Positions 9,315-19,296 of a DNA stretch of 64,000 nucleotides are shown piece by piece. The stretch spans positions 46,031 through 110,030 of the forward strand of contig JAUTCR010000004.1 in NCBI GenBank assembly GCA_030673895.1. Reading direction: 5' to 3'. Under the pieces are notes generated by a model that worked only from the letters and a program-made list of their open reading frames with translations, ran no database searches and had not been told where the DNA came from. Numbering within the stretch: the stretch's first letter is position 1; the number at the start of each line of letters is the position of its first letter. A program made the position numbers and the translations under genes. The DNA is from Verrucomicrobiota bacterium JB023 (GTDB lineage Bacteria; Verrucomicrobiota; Verrucomicrobiia; Verrucomicrobiales; Akkermansiaceae).

Positions 9315-12300
9315 TTCGAATTCAGGCGGACTGATCGGTTGGTGGGCGCGCAACTCGATAGCGGCCAATCTGCTGATGATGATCCTGCTAGGTGGCGGCA
9401 TCTTCACTGCCATCAAGATTCAGAAGGAGGTTTATCCCGACTTCGCAGTCGATATCGTGGAGGTCGTGGTGGGGTATCCGGGCGCGGCACCCAGCGAAGT
9501 CGAGCAAGGTATCTTGCTGCCTATCGAAGAGACTGTGCGCGGAGTGGAGGGCATCAAGGAGATGAACTCGCGGGCGCAGGAGGGCACCGGTACGGTCACC
9601 ATTGAGCTCATTGCCGGTGTGGACCGGATGCGGGCCTTCCAGGATATTGACCAAGCCGTTTCAAGAATCCGGACCTTTCCCGACGATATCGAACAACCCG
9701 AAGTACGCTTACAAGCCCGCTCCCGGGGGGTGATGAATGTGGTGCTCTATGGGCAGGCGGACAACATGAGTCTGCGGGTGCTGGCGGAGCGCTTGAGGGA
9801 CCGCTTGCTCAGCGAGCCGGGCTTAACCCAGGTGGAGCTGCACCGGGTGCCCGAGTATGTGACTCACGTCGAGATTCCCCGGGCCAAACTGCGGGAATAC
9901 GGTCTCACCCTGGATCAGGTTGCCGGGCTGATCCGGGAATCAAGCGAAGACACCGCCGCAGGTTCGGTAGAGACGCGAGCCGGTGAGGTCCTGCTGCGCA
10001 TGAAGGAGCGGAAGCAATTTGCGGAGGAATTCTCGGCTATTGAGATTCTCGCCGCAGGGTCCGGGGCAACGGTGACCCTGGGAGATATCGCGGTGATCCG
10101 GGACGGTTTTGAAGAGGGAGAGTTTCCTTCTCAGTTCAACCAAGGCCCCTCGGTGCAGCTGAATATCTTCCGCGTCGGTGACCAGTCTCCTCTCGATATT
10201 TCGGCCACGGTGGATCAGGTGATGAAGGACTTTGAGACCACCTTGCCCGACGGTGTGCACTGGCGGATCGATAGCAACAGTGCGGAGGACTTTCGGGACC
10301 GGATGGTTCTTTTGTTAGAAAACGGGGCGCTCGCCATCGTGATTGTGATGGGCATTCTCGCTCTCTTTCTGGAGATTCGGCTCGCCTTCTGGGTGATGAT
10401 GGGGATGACGGCCTCCTTCATCGGAGGCATCATGCTGCTTCCCCTGGTGGGGGTGAGCGTGAGCATGATCTCCATGTTCGCCTTCATCATCGTGCTCGGG
10501 ATCGTTGTCGATGACGCCATCGTGGTGGGGGAAAATATCTACGAGAAACGTCAGCGGGTTCGTGATCCCCTCGCCTCCGCGACAGAAGGGGCACGGGATA
10601 TCGCGCGTCCGGTGGTCTTTAGTATTTTGACCACCATCATCGCCTTCGTTCCCCTGATGTTCATTCCGGGAGAGCTGGGAAAGTTTTGGAAGCCGCTTCC
10701 CTGGGTTGTCATCGTTGTCTTGTTAGTCTCGCTGGTGGAAGCTCTCTTCATCCTTCCCTCACACTTGGCTCACACCCCGAGGAAGGACGAGCGAAAGGGG
10801 CTGGCGCTCCAGCTTCATAAGCTGCAGCAGCTTTTCCTGCGAGGCTTTGACTGGTTCATTGATAAGATCTATCGGCGCATACTCGACGGCGCTCTGCGGT
10901 ATCGCTACGTGACGATTGTTGGAGCGGTGGTGATGTTTCTTGTTGTCGGCAAATACGCGACGAGCGCCCATATGGGGATGATTCTCATGCCTGAGGTTTC
11001 CGCGGACGAGATTGAGGCGGGGATTCGTCTGCCAGTGGGAGTGACGCCGGATCAGGCGGCACGGGTGGCGAACGAGGTGACGGAGGCAACCCGGAAAATG
11101 TTCGATGAGCATGGTTTGGATGAGGTGTCGGATGGCATCAAAACCAATGTGCGCCGTGGCAGCTTCGTGGACGTGGAGATCGTGATGAAGCCACCTGATG
11201 AGCGCGACATGACGGCGAAGGAGGTCATCCAGCTTTGGCGGGATGAAATCGAAGATATCGCGGGGGTGAGTCAGATCACCTTCCAAGCCGAGAGTGGGCC
11301 CGGTGGTCCCCGGCCCGATGTCTCGGTGAGCCTGAGTCACACGGATACCGACATTCTGGAGGCTGCCAGCCGTGATCTCTTGGAGAAGTTGGCAGAGTTC
11401 CCAATCGCCAAGGATGTGAACGATGATTTCGACCGTGGTAAGAGCCAGCTGGACTTCGAGCTTCTGCCTGAGGGGAGGGCTCTGGGGCTGACTGCGGCTG
11501 AGGTCGGGCGACAGGTGAGAAGTGCTTTCTATGGAGCACTTGCGCTGCGCTACTTGCGCGGGACTAACGAGGTGGAAGTTCGCGTGAAGTTGCCCAAGGA
11601 AGAACGGGAGGACATTCATCACTTGGAGGATCTGGTCATCCAGACACCGGCGGGGACCGAGGTCCCCCTGATGGAAGTGGTCAAGGTCAAGTCGGGTGAG
11701 GCTTTCACCCGAATCAATCGCCGGGACGGGCGCCGGGTGGTGAATGTGTCCATGGATATCGAGCCCAAGAGGGCCATCACCCAGATGATCACCGCGCTCA
11801 ATCAGGACGTTCTGCCCCAGCTGCGAGCGGACTACCCGGGCATCACCTGGACCTTCGAGGGAAGCGAGGCTGACATGCGGGAATCGACCACCGCGCTTTG
11901 GAGCGGCTTTGGAGTTGCCCTCGTTCTCATCTACGCTCTCTTGGCGGTTGCCTTCAGTAGCTACATTCAGCCTCTTATCGTGCTCTCCGCGATCCCGTTC
12001 GGTCTTGTGGGAGCGATTGCGGGGCACATCATGCTCGGCTTCGACCTGTCGCTCATTAGCATCATGGGAGTCATCGCCTTGAGTGGTGTGGTGGTGAACG
12101 ACTCGATCATCATGATCGATTACGCCAATCAGCAGCGAAAGACGATGCCGGTCTTTCAAGCCATTCGGGAAGCAGGATTGCGGAGATTTCGACCCATTCT
12201 GCTAACAACCATGACGACCTTTGGGGGGCTAACACCCATCATCCTGGAAAAATCGCTCCAAGCTCAATACCTCATCCCCATGGCGATTTCGCTTGGTTTC

Positions 12301-12393
12301 GGAATCATCTTCGCCACCGCAATCATCCTGCTTTTAGTCCCCTGCCTTTACCTGAGTGTAGAAGAGCTAAAGATTCGATTGAAGAAGGCTTGA
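9307..12393 (+). CDS. RND family inner-membrane efflux transporter
   Basis: 1028 residues, the usual length of AcrB-type pumps. The expected pattern of one transmembrane helix, a large periplasmic loop, a helix bundle, a second loop and a second bundle is visible. Motifs include [20 protein letters not shown] in the first porter domain and the transmembrane [19 protein letters not shown] with the proton-relay aspartates. The protein uses the proton gradient to expel small molecules through the adaptor and outer channel encoded just upstream. It is closest in look to the broad hydrophobe/amphiphile efflux group, not the heavy-metal CusA group, since no methionine relay is evident. Substrate unknown. 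Confidence 0.9.
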   Translation: MSDSNSGGLIGWWARNSIAANLLMMILLGGGIFTAIKIQKEVYPDFAVDIVEVVVGYPGAAPSEVEQGILLPIEETVRGVEGIKEMNSRAQEGTGTVTIELIAGVDRMRAFQDIDQAVSRIRTFPDDIEQPEVRLQARSRGVMNVVLYGQADNMSLRVLAERLRDRLLSEPGLTQVELHRVPEYVTHVEIPRAKLREYGLTLDQVAGLIRESSEDTAAGSVETRAGEVLLRMKERKQFAEEFSAIEILAAGSGATVTLGDIAVIRDGFEEGEFPSQFNQGPSVQLNIFRVGDQSPLDISATVDQVMKDFETTLPDGVHWRIDSNSAEDFRDRMVLLLENGALAIVIVMGILALFLEIRLAFWVMMGMTASFIGGIMLLPLVGVSVSMISMFAFIIVLGIVVDDAIVVGENIYEKRQRVRDPLASATEGARDIARPVVFSILTTIIAFVPLMFIPGELGKFWKPLPWVVIVVLLVSLVEALFILPSHLAHTPRKDERKGLALQLHKLQQLFLRGFDWFIDKIYRRILDGALRYRYVTIVGAVVMFLVVGKYATSAHMGMILMPEVSADEIEAGIRLPVGVTPDQAARVANEVTEATRKMFDEHGLDEVSDGIKTNVRRGSFVDVEIVMKPPDERDMTAKEVIQLWRDEIEDIAGVSQITFQAESGPGGPRPDVSVSLSHTDTDILEAASRDLLEKLAEFPIAKDVNDDFDRGKSQLDFELLPEGRALGLTAAEVGRQVRSAFYGALALRYLRGTNEVEVRVKLPKEEREDIHHLEDLVIQTPAGTEVPLMEVVKVKSGEAFTRINRRDGRRVVNVSMDIEPKRAITQMITALNQDVLPQLRADYPGITWTFEGSEADMRESTTALWSGFGVALVLIYALLAVAFSSYIQPLIVLSAIPFGLVGAIAGHIMLGFDLSLISIMGVIALSGVVVNDSIIMIDYANQQRKTMPVFQAIREAGLRRFRPILLTTMTTFGGLTPIILEKSLQAQYLIPMAISLGFGIIFATAIILLLVPCLYLSVEELKIRLKKA

Positions 12394-12735
12394 GAAAGCT
12401 CAGCGATGGGCGGGCTGTTTCAGGCGAAAAGCTGCGAGTCGAGGCGGGAAGGTCCCGCCCGACCTCGCAAGTGACTTCCAAGCGCAAGCGTTCGTCGGTT
12501 TCCTCGACACTGATGGAGCAGGTATGAATGCAGTCGGCGTCATTTAGACACCGCAAGCAATCAAAGAAGAATCAAAATGAAAACGGCTCTATTGGATGGG
12601 AAGTTAGTCCAGAATAACTTTAATTTATCGAGGAAACAAAAATTCTTTACAGAACAAGTGGAGCTAACTTAGAAGTGCGCGCCGAAATCTCCTCGCCGCA
12701 GACGATTGCTAGGAGAGCATTCCGGAGGTTCCGTC
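12394..12735. other. Intergenic region with a GC-rich hairpin
   Basis: This gap separates the efflux operon from the TPR-like gene. It contains a perfect 7-bp hairpin (GGCGGGA / TCCCGCC, 12443-12459) not followed by a T run, so it is at best a weak terminator. The second half (12560-12660) is AT-rich and probably contains the promoter of the next gene; no clear -35/-10 pair was found. I see no cobalamin or other riboswitch pattern here. Confidence 0.4.
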
Positions 12736-13233
12736 ATGATTCTGCAGTTTCCAAGTGACCGACTAAAAAATGGGCTCAGCGAGTCTCACGAGGTTTGGAT
12801 CTCAGAAATCTCTGCCGGAAATCGTTTCTTCGAAGGCAACGACATGGAGGCGGCAAAGAGGGACTACCTTCGTGCGCGCGAGTTAGCAGTGCGTATGATA
12901 AGGGCAAAAGCTGTCTGTCGCTCGCTGACAATCCCTGCGGAGGCTATCCATGTCCTGACCTGCGCCAATCTGGGAAACGCCTGTCTAGAAATGGGGGACG
13001 AGGATCTGGCGGAGAACTATTTTCAGGAAGCGTTGGATTGGGCTCACGAGGGGGCTGAGGAGTTCGAGTCCTTTAGTCCGACGGAAGAGCAAGAGGGTAG
13101 GACAGGAACACAGCGACGGAAGGCACTCATCAACTATCTTGATTTTTGCCAAAGGACAAAAAGAGTTCCTAAGCTGGAAAAGCTAGAAAACAGGGCAATA
13201 GAGCAGGGTAAAAAAATTTGCCCTCAAAGTTAG
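12736..13233 (+). CDS. Small TPR-like protein upstream of a TonB receptor
   Basis: 165 residues. The start at 12736 is supported by GGAGG (12724-12728) seven bases upstream, better than a TTG at 12706. No signal peptide, so it is probably cytoplasmic. The sequence is helical with TPR-like pairs, for example GNRFFEGNDMEAAKRDYLRA and LTCANLGNACLEMGDEDLAE, followed by a charged C-terminus. It lies 65 bases before the TonB-dependent receptor gene on the same strand, so the two may be co-transcribed. I do not recognise a characterised family; a role in regulation or assembly linked to the receptor is only a guess. Confidence 0.7.
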   Translation: MILQFPSDRLKNGLSESHEVWISEISAGNRFFEGNDMEAAKRDYLRARELAVRMIRAKAVCRSLTIPAEAIHVLTCANLGNACLEMGDEDLAENYFQEALDWAHEGAEEFESFSPTEEQEGRTGTQRRKALINYLDFCQRTKRVPKLEKLENRAIEQGKKICPQS

Positions 13234-13298
13234 CTCTGGAAAACAGAAAAAGGGTAAAGAAATAAAAAGAGGGAGAAAAATAGAAATACAGCACACCT

Positions 13299-15554
13299 AT
13301 GAAATCAAATACTGATAAGATTGAAGTCAGTCGAACAAACTGTTCCGCGGTCACTTTAACCGTCGGGATCGCGATCACCTCGACTTTGACGGCCCAAACA
13401 ACTGTGGTGAGTCCCGATGGGGATCCGTTTGTTGTCTCAGAAACCGTCGTTACCGGAACGAAGTCGGAACGGCCGCTCTCTGATGTGCCGGTTCGGACAG
13501 AAGTGGTCACAGCACGCGAAATCGAGATGGCCAATGTGACTAAACTGGCGGATATCATGGAGTATCAGAATGGGGTGAGGGTCGAAAGCAACTGCGCGAA
13601 TTGCAACACCTCCGAGATTCGCATGCTCGGGCTTCAGCAACGCTATCTCTCTCTTCTTACCGATGGTCAGGCGACCTTCTCGGGGCTGGCAGGAGTCTAT
13701 GGCATTGAGCAGATTCCGACCGGCATCCTCGACTGCATCGAGGTGGTCAAAGGGGGCGCTTCTGCGCTCTATGGATCGAACGCCGTCGCCGGGGTGGTGA
13801 ATTTGATCCCGCGAGACCCGCAGGAAAACCGTTTCACTCTTGAGGTGACCCCTGGCTGGATGAAAGGGGACGTTAGCGGTGACCGCTGGAACACCGACAC
13901 CAGCGTGGTGGGGGAATGGATTAATGATGACGGGAGCTTCGGCATCATTGGTTACGGCTTGCAGAGCTACGTCGCGGGTGTGGATATCAACGGCGATGAT
14001 TTCACGGAGATCAGCCGCAGAGATCTATACGGCGCGGGTGTCCGGGCCGTCTGGCTGCCAACACCCGATCTAAAGATCTCATTTGATTACATGCACACCA
14101 ACGAGGATCGGCGGGGTGGTGAAGATGGCGATGCTCTGGATATTGCAGCTCATGAGACTCTGGTGACTGAAGAGTTGGAGAGTGTTCGCAACGTTGGAAC
14201 GCTCACCCTCAAGCATGAGGTCACTGCAGACTTCGACTATCAGGCCTCCGCGTCCCTCGCCCACACCGACCGCGACAGCTACTATGGGGGCATTAGTGCT
14301 CTCGGGTATGCCGAGCCTGGCAGCGTGGACTTTGATCAAGCAGTGATTGACCGCCTGGTCGGTCGCTTCCCCCAATATGCAGGAGATTTCGCTGATGCTG
14401 GAGGCGCTTTCTATAATCCGGCTTGGACGCCTGATCTCGGATATGGAACGACAGACAACCTCTTGTTCAATCTCGATACCTCCGCGATCTATGCCATTAA
14501 CGAGGACCACACCCTGACCGCTGGTTATCAGTATCGTCACGAGAGCTTGGAGGATTCGAGTGGTTTGGGCCGCTCGGTTGATGATAGCTACATCAATCAC
14601 GGGGTTTTTATTCAGGATGAATGGTTCATCAATGATTACCTGGAGGTTGTTTACGGCCTTCGTGCCGACAAACACTCCAAGGTGAGCGATGCCATCTTTT
14701 CTCCGCGGTTTTCCTTCAAGTTCAGTCCCACCCATAATTTCGACTTGAGAGGTTCGGTCGCTACTGGATTCCGTGCGCCGGAACTCTTCGATGAGGATCT
14801 CCACATCTCCAATGTGGGTGGGGAGCTTGAGGTTGTTCGGCTGGCGGACGATCTGGAAGAGGAGAAGTCGGTGACCTTCTCGTTAAGTCCGAATTGGCGC
14901 ATCGATGACCATTGGGAACTGGAAGGGAGCGTCTTTTACACCCGTCTAACGGATACTTTCTTCAATGATATCTCGTCCGATGATCCGTCGACCCCGGGCA
15001 TCGTCGAGTCGACGAAAATCAATTCAGGAGATGCGAAGGTTTACGGGATGGAATTGAATCTCATTCACCGGATGGGTCATGTGACCTCGGAGATTGGCTA
15101 CGTTGAGCAACGTTCCCGGTATTCGGAGAGCCAGCTATTGTTAGGCGAACCGGGGGATCCAATTGATAACGCAATCATGTCCCGGAACTTTGAGAAAACT
15201 CCCAACCGCTACGGCTTGATCAAGGTGGGCTATGATGATGGGACCTTTGCAGCCTTTGTCGCTGGTAAATTAACGGGCCCGATGGAGGTGCCGCACGTTG
15301 TTAGCGATTCGCAGAGTGGCGAGCTCATTGGCAATCAGCTTGAGAAGACGGGATACTTTTTCACCGTTGATCTCGGGGCAAGCTACGCATGGGACTTCGG
15401 GGACAGTAGCACGTTGACCTTGCAGGCTGGGGTGAAGAATGTGTTCAACGACTTCCAGGATGATCTGGATGAGGGGACCTTCAGAGACCCATCCTATACG
15501 TATGGTCCGCGCTTTTCCCGCACAGTCTACGCGGGCGCAAAATATGAATTCTAA
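13299..15554 (+). CDS. TonB-dependent outer-membrane receptor
   Basis: 751 residues. An N-terminal export signal is followed by a TonB-box-like stretch (PFVVSETVVTG), the plug domain (about 50-165, with IEVVKGGASALYGSNAVAGV) and a 22-strand type barrel ending in an aromatic C-terminus (YAGAKYEF). The plug has a distinctive NCANCNTSEIRMLGL segment with a CxxC pair, a form seen in a subset of siderophore, heme or cobalamin receptors. It imports a bulky nutrient using energy from the TonB complex, which is not in this window. No riboswitch or Fur box is obvious upstream, so the ligand cannot be named. Confidence 0.9.
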   Translation: MKSNTDKIEVSRTNCSAVTLTVGIAITSTLTAQTTVVSPDGDPFVVSETVVTGTKSERPLSDVPVRTEVVTAREIEMANVTKLADIMEYQNGVRVESNCANCNTSEIRMLGLQQRYLSLLTDGQATFSGLAGVYGIEQIPTGILDCIEVVKGGASALYGSNAVAGVVNLIPRDPQENRFTLEVTPGWMKGDVSGDRWNTDTSVVGEWINDDGSFGIIGYGLQSYVAGVDINGDDFTEISRRDLYGAGVRAVWLPTPDLKISFDYMHTNEDRRGGEDGDALDIAAHETLVTEELESVRNVGTLTLKHEVTADFDYQASASLAHTDRDSYYGGISALGYAEPGSVDFDQAVIDRLVGRFPQYAGDFADAGGAFYNPAWTPDLGYGTTDNLLFNLDTSAIYAINEDHTLTAGYQYRHESLEDSSGLGRSVDDSYINHGVFIQDEWFINDYLEVVYGLRADKHSKVSDAIFSPRFSFKFSPTHNFDLRGSVATGFRAPELFDEDLHISNVGGELEVVRLADDLEEEKSVTFSLSPNWRIDDHWELEGSVFYTRLTDTFFNDISSDDPSTPGIVESTKINSGDAKVYGMELNLIHRMGHVTSEIGYVEQRSRYSESQLLLGEPGDPIDNAIMSRNFEKTPNRYGLIKVGYDDGTFAAFVAGKLTGPMEVPHVVSDSQSGELIGNQLEKTGYFFTVDLGASYAWDFGDSSTLTLQAGVKNVFNDFQDDLDEGTFRDPSYTYGPRFSRTVYAGAKYEF

Positions 15555-15638
15555 GGAGTGTCGTTCCTCCGTCTGGTGGCACCATCGTCCTTCGTGAAAG
15601 CGGGGGGCGGTGGTGATTTTCTGTCGACAGGGCAAAAG

Positions 15639-15998
15639 TTAAAAGGAACCCGTGGCGAGCATGACTAGAGTGCAGGCTTCGAGTGTTTCAATGCCGGCAC
15701 CTTGGAGTTGTTCGGCGACGTCTCTGGCCTCCGTGCCAGGATTGAAGATCACCCGTCGGGGTGAGGCTTGAATGATGTCGGTCACGAGCGGACGTAGGCG
15801 TGAGGGCGAGAGATAGAGAGTGAGGGTGTCGATTGGCTCCTCAATTTCCAAAATCGACGTGTAACCCGGGGTATCGAGAATCGTCGCACCTTGCGGAGAG
15901 ATAGGGAACGCCCGATGGCCTTGAGCGAGAAGCTCGACTTGAGCTCGATGGGCGTATCGTTCCGGCTTGGGCGATGCTCCGAGGATGGCAGTGTTCAT
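15639..15998 (-). CDS. CoA-binding domain protein (YccU-like)
   Basis: 119 residues, a complete small Rossmann fold of the CoA_binding_2 type: MNTAILGASPKPERYAHRA at the nucleotide loop, then VIFNPGTEARDVAEQLQ and EACTLVML near the C-terminus. Family members bind coenzyme A or acyl-CoA in the cytoplasm; their physiological role is poorly known. The gene is convergent with the TonB receptor gene and separated from it by 84 bases. Family is confident, function open. Confidence 0.8.
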   Translation of the reverse strand: MNTAILGASPKPERYAHRAQVELLAQGHRAFPISPQGATILDTPGYTSILEIEEPIDTLTLYLSPSRLRPLVTDIIQASPRRVIFNPGTEARDVAEQLQGAGIETLEACTLVMLATGSF

Positions 15999-16125
15999 GA
16001 TAGGGCGCAGGGAACTTGACTCGGCGGCTCGGTCTGACCGAAGCCCCTCGTCTCAGAAGCAAGTTTGCTCTGGCTGCAGCGGATGCAAGCTCGATGACAT
16101 CCTCCCCAATGTTTGGAGCCCCCCC

Positions 16126-17178
16126 TTAGCAACTCTTACGGCGGCGATAGCCGGCAAGGCATCCGAGGGTGCCAACGATCAGTAGATGGGTAGTGGGCTC
16201 CGGAATGCTAGCGGCCATGAAGTTGTCGAAGGTCGCTCCGCTCAAGGGGACATCGCTGTCCAGCGTACGGAAGCCAACGCCGATCATCAAATCGTCGAGG
16301 GTGGCTTCATCGAGCCCGTGGGCGTAAGAGGCACTACCCGACGCAACTTGGGCATCAAAGGAGGCCGTCGAGCCAGCTTTCAGACTGTCGCCAATGTATT
16401 GATCAATCACGTAGTCCACGACGAAATTCCCCGCTCCATCATTCGTGAAGGTCAGGTCATAGGTGTGGAAGATCCCGTCGCCATGAGTTGTATCCGACCG
16501 ACCGCCAGAGACCCCGATGGAGTTGAGTTGGAGGTTGTTCACCACCTCGATGTTACTGGCGGTATTGATCAACTGTCCCGCCTGACTCCCCCCGACGCTG
16601 GATTCGGTGTGGGCATAAAGCCCGTAGCTGCCGGTGACGTCGCTGTAGTCCCCGTTGGTGTAGATAGGATTGAGCAGGGACGGGACGGCCGAGATAAAAA
16701 AGGAGTCGGCGGAGCTACCGAAATAGTCGCTCCCTGCGGTCACGCCGATCTCGAAGAGGCTCATGCTATTCGCTGCGGCATAGCTGATGCTATCATCAGG
16801 CGCGTATTTGGCAAGGAAGTGGTAAGCGAAGCGAAAGTTGATCGAATCTCCTGCGCTTCCGAGCTTGGTTGTCAGGCCTGAGCTGGAACCGTCCACTCCG
16901 TCGGAAATCCAAGTGGAAGCCCCCAAGGAGTTCAGGTGATTGAAGATAGCTCCAGTGGCATCGACAACGCCTTCATTAGGGTGAACCCCGTTTCGTGGCT
17001 CGACCGAGGTGCTGGTGTAATCACTAAATGGTCCGGTATAATTTTCTCTATCGGTTCCTGCGGACCAAGTGCCCCAACGATCCGTGCTGTCCTGGAACTC
17101 AAAGACAGTTTCCACGGCGTGAATTTTTGCGAAGGAGACGGCGAAGAGGAGGAGTGAGCAAGGGGGAATTCGAAACAT
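16126..17178 (-). CDS. PEP-CTERM sorting-signal protein
   Basis: 350 residues from the ATG at 17178, chosen because it opens on a signal peptide (MFRIPPCSLLLFAVSFAKIHA); an ATG at 17241 would add 21 polar residues. The C-terminus is a PEP-CTERM tripartite signal: SIPEPTTHLLIVGTLGCLAG then an arginine-rich tail (YRRRKSC). Such proteins are handled by an exosortase, not present in this window, and delivered to the surface or extracellular matrix. The body is rich in Ser, Thr, Gly and Asp with a beta-sandwich look, like many such exported proteins, and has no enzyme motif. It shares an upstream motif with the other PEP-CTERM gene at 52 kb. Confidence 0.85.
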   Translation of the reverse strand: MFRIPPCSLLLFAVSFAKIHAVETVFEFQDSTDRWGTWSAGTDRENYTGPFSDYTSTSVEPRNGVHPNEGVVDATGAIFNHLNSLGASTWISDGVDGSSSGLTTKLGSAGDSINFRFAYHFLAKYAPDDSISYAAANSMSLFEIGVTAGSDYFGSSADSFFISAVPSLLNPIYTNGDYSDVTGSYGLYAHTESSVGGSQAGQLINTASNIEVVNNLQLNSIGVSGGRSDTTHGDGIFHTYDLTFTNDGAGNFVVDYVIDQYIGDSLKAGSTASFDAQVASGSASYAHGLDEATLDDLMIGVGFRTLDSDVPLSGATFDNFMAASIPEPTTHLLIVGTLGCLAGYRRRKSC

Positions 17179-17428
17179 CTGATTTGGTTTGGGGGTGCCG
17201 ATATTTTTGGTTTGTTGACAAAATAATGCAACAAAATCCATTCAGATTGCGAAAAATTTGTTAAAATCTCCCCCGATTTATTCAGAGATTTGATAAATCC
17301 AAAGTTAGCTTGCTTTAGATAAGCGAAATTCTGCGGAGCCAGAGTTGGTTTCAGCTGGAATCTGGGCAGCGAGCGAGGTTGAAGGAATCACCTGTAAAGT
17401 TGAGGCGACAGTGTACAGGGCCTTGATA

Positions 17429-19186
17429 TCATGGCAGTGGAAGCCTGCCGAATCGGTCGGGAGCCTCGTTTCTCAGCTCGTTGATCAGGCGGCGGGCCTC
17501 TTTTTCGTCGCCTTGTCCACGGAGGGACAGGGCTAGGCCAAGCTTTGCTTCCAAAATCTGGGGAGCGAGGCGGATCACTTGGCGGTAATGAAATTCGGCC
17601 TCCTGAAAGGCCTTTTTGTCACGGAGCATCAGACTTCCGAGGTCTAGATGGACGATGGGTTCGTGAGGGAAGCGCTGAAGACCTTCGCGCAGGATTCGCT
17701 CGGTCTCGAGAAGGTCTCCCTGTTCGTGAAGCAGGGTGGCCAAGCTTTGGAAGGGAGCGGGCGAGTCGAGGATTCGGGCGGTAGTGGCCTTGCGGTATGA
17801 GGTTTCGGCCAAGTCGAGCTGTTCGAGTTCGCGATAGCAATCGCCGAGATGGGTCGCTGCCAGACCGGATTCGCTATCAAGCTGGAGAGCTCTCTGGAAG
17901 TGAGGGATGGCCTGCTTCCAATGGCCCTGCTGCTTCTCCAAGATACCGAGGAAAATTTGGGCGAGCAAGCTGCGGGGGTTGTGCTCGGCCTCGTGTTGAA
18001 AAAGAACTGCGCTGCTCTGCCAGTGTGAGGTTCGTTGATAAGCGAAAGCGGTCGAAACGAACATCAGGCAAAATCCGGCGACAGCGAGGGGCCGGGCCAG
18101 CCTTTGAGCGGATGGACTGCTCATGACCGCCTTGGCGATTGAGCCGAGCATCATCAGGAAACCTAGCTGGATGAAGTAGGAATACCGTTCCGCAACCTGA
18201 TAAAAGCTCACCGAGGCGAGCCCACTGACGGGTAGCCAGAAAGCAAGCGTGATGGCGGCGCCGAGGAGGAGGGTGCGGTGACGCCGAAACCAGAAGAGAA
18301 GGCCGCAAAGAGCCACTGTGCCTAGCAAGGGCCTGAGGTAGAGGCTCCAAGCGTCATCCGGGGCGTAGACCCAGAGGATTCCTTGAGGGAGAAGAGAGGA
18401 CTCGACATACCACCAGAAATTAAAGGGGAGGCGAAGCAATCGCGCACCAAGGGGATTGGCTTGGTTGAGACCGGAGAGGTCGCCTTGACCTTGGAAGTGG
18501 AGGGCGAGGACTGCCGCGATGACGCTGGACAAGAAGAAGAGAACGAGGATGCCGGACCAGCGCCGCTGTCCTTTCGGAAGGAGAAGGTCCGAGGCAAGAA
18601 GAACGAGAGGAAAGCCGACGCTGCTGGGCTTGCTGAGCAGGGAGAGGAGAAAGAATGCGAGGGAAAGCCAAGTGAGGAACGAACGGGGGCTGCGGTCTGA
18701 TTTGATCCAAGCGAGCCAGGACGCGAGCATGAAGCTCATGCAGAGGACATCCTTGCGTTGGCTCAGCCAGGCGATGTTCTCGGCCCGGTGTGGATGGATT
18801 GCCCACAAGCTACCGAGGATGAGCGCGATCCATGGACTCTCGAAATAATGGAGAAGGATCAAATAGAGAGTGAGGACGGCGACGAGGTGGAAGCCTAGAT
18901 TGGCGAGATGGTGGAGTCCGGGTTGTTCAAGGCCGAAGACTTCGACATCGAACATGAGGGAGATCCAAGTGAGAGGGTGCCAAAGATTGGTCTCACCTGT
19001 TTCAGTCAATGCCCATTGCAAACCCTCCAAGGTCAGGCCCGCCGCGACCTTCGGGTTCTCGTAAAGGTAGGCCGGGTCATCGTAGAGGATGAAATCGAAG
19101 CGAGCGACTTGAGCGAAAGTGATCAGGGTTAGGGCCATGGGAATGGCGACGAGGAGAAGCTCCCAAGTTGGCACCGTTTTCCGCAT
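17429..19186 (-). CDS. TMTC-like TPR membrane protein
   Basis: 585 residues. The first part (about 1-390) has roughly ten hydrophobic helices with motifs shared by bacterial TMTC-like proteins and GT-C glycosyltransferases: FILYDDPAYLYENP, NLWHPLTWISLMFDVEVFGL, LHHLANLGFHL and AIHPHRAENIAWLSQRKDVL. The last part (about 400-570) carries TPR repeats (GLAATHLGDCYRELEQLDLA). Eukaryotic TMTC proteins transfer mannose to secreted proteins; the bacterial ones are assumed to glycosylate but this is not proven. The acidic DD of the first loop, which fits a GT-C active site, is present. It stands alone, 110 bases downstream of argH on the same strand. Confidence 0.75.
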   Translation of the reverse strand: MRKTVPTWELLLVAIPMALTLITFAQVARFDFILYDDPAYLYENPKVAAGLTLEGLQWALTETGETNLWHPLTWISLMFDVEVFGLEQPGLHHLANLGFHLVAVLTLYLILLHYFESPWIALILGSLWAIHPHRAENIAWLSQRKDVLCMSFMLASWLAWIKSDRSPRSFLTWLSLAFFLLSLLSKPSSVGFPLVLLASDLLLPKGQRRWSGILVLFFLSSVIAAVLALHFQGQGDLSGLNQANPLGARLLRLPFNFWWYVESSLLPQGILWVYAPDDAWSLYLRPLLGTVALCGLLFWFRRHRTLLLGAAITLAFWLPVSGLASVSFYQVAERYSYFIQLGFLMMLGSIAKAVMSSPSAQRLARPLAVAGFCLMFVSTAFAYQRTSHWQSSAVLFQHEAEHNPRSLLAQIFLGILEKQQGHWKQAIPHFQRALQLDSESGLAATHLGDCYRELEQLDLAETSYRKATTARILDSPAPFQSLATLLHEQGDLLETERILREGLQRFPHEPIVHLDLGSLMLRDKKAFQEAEFHYRQVIRLAPQILEAKLGLALSLRGQGDEKEARRLINELRNEAPDRFGRLPLP

Positions 19187-19296
19187 GATGGAGATTTCTC
19201 AAGGAGTTCCGATGGGGCAAGGCCCGAATGACGTTTGCCCGATGGACGCCAGCGGTTGGCTGACGCCCAATGAGAGAGCTCGAAGCCAGCGGGCCC

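Noticed and set aside
10759..12159. Long minus-strand open frame of 466 codons opposite the RND pump
   Set aside because: It is antisense to a clear pump gene with intact motifs and encodes His/Arg-rich sequence without family features; typical of GC-rich codon shadows.
12443..12459. Hairpin after the efflux operon as terminator
   Set aside because: Stem is perfect but no T run follows, so it lacks the second part of an intrinsic terminator.
12323..12556. Minus-strand frame of 77 codons downstream of the RND pump
   Set aside because: Overlaps the end of the pump gene, no start signal and no homologous pattern.
13234..13298. Riboswitch before the TonB receptor
   Set aside because: Only 65 AT- and purine-rich bases, no conserved cobalamin or other riboswitch elements in them or in the gap upstream.
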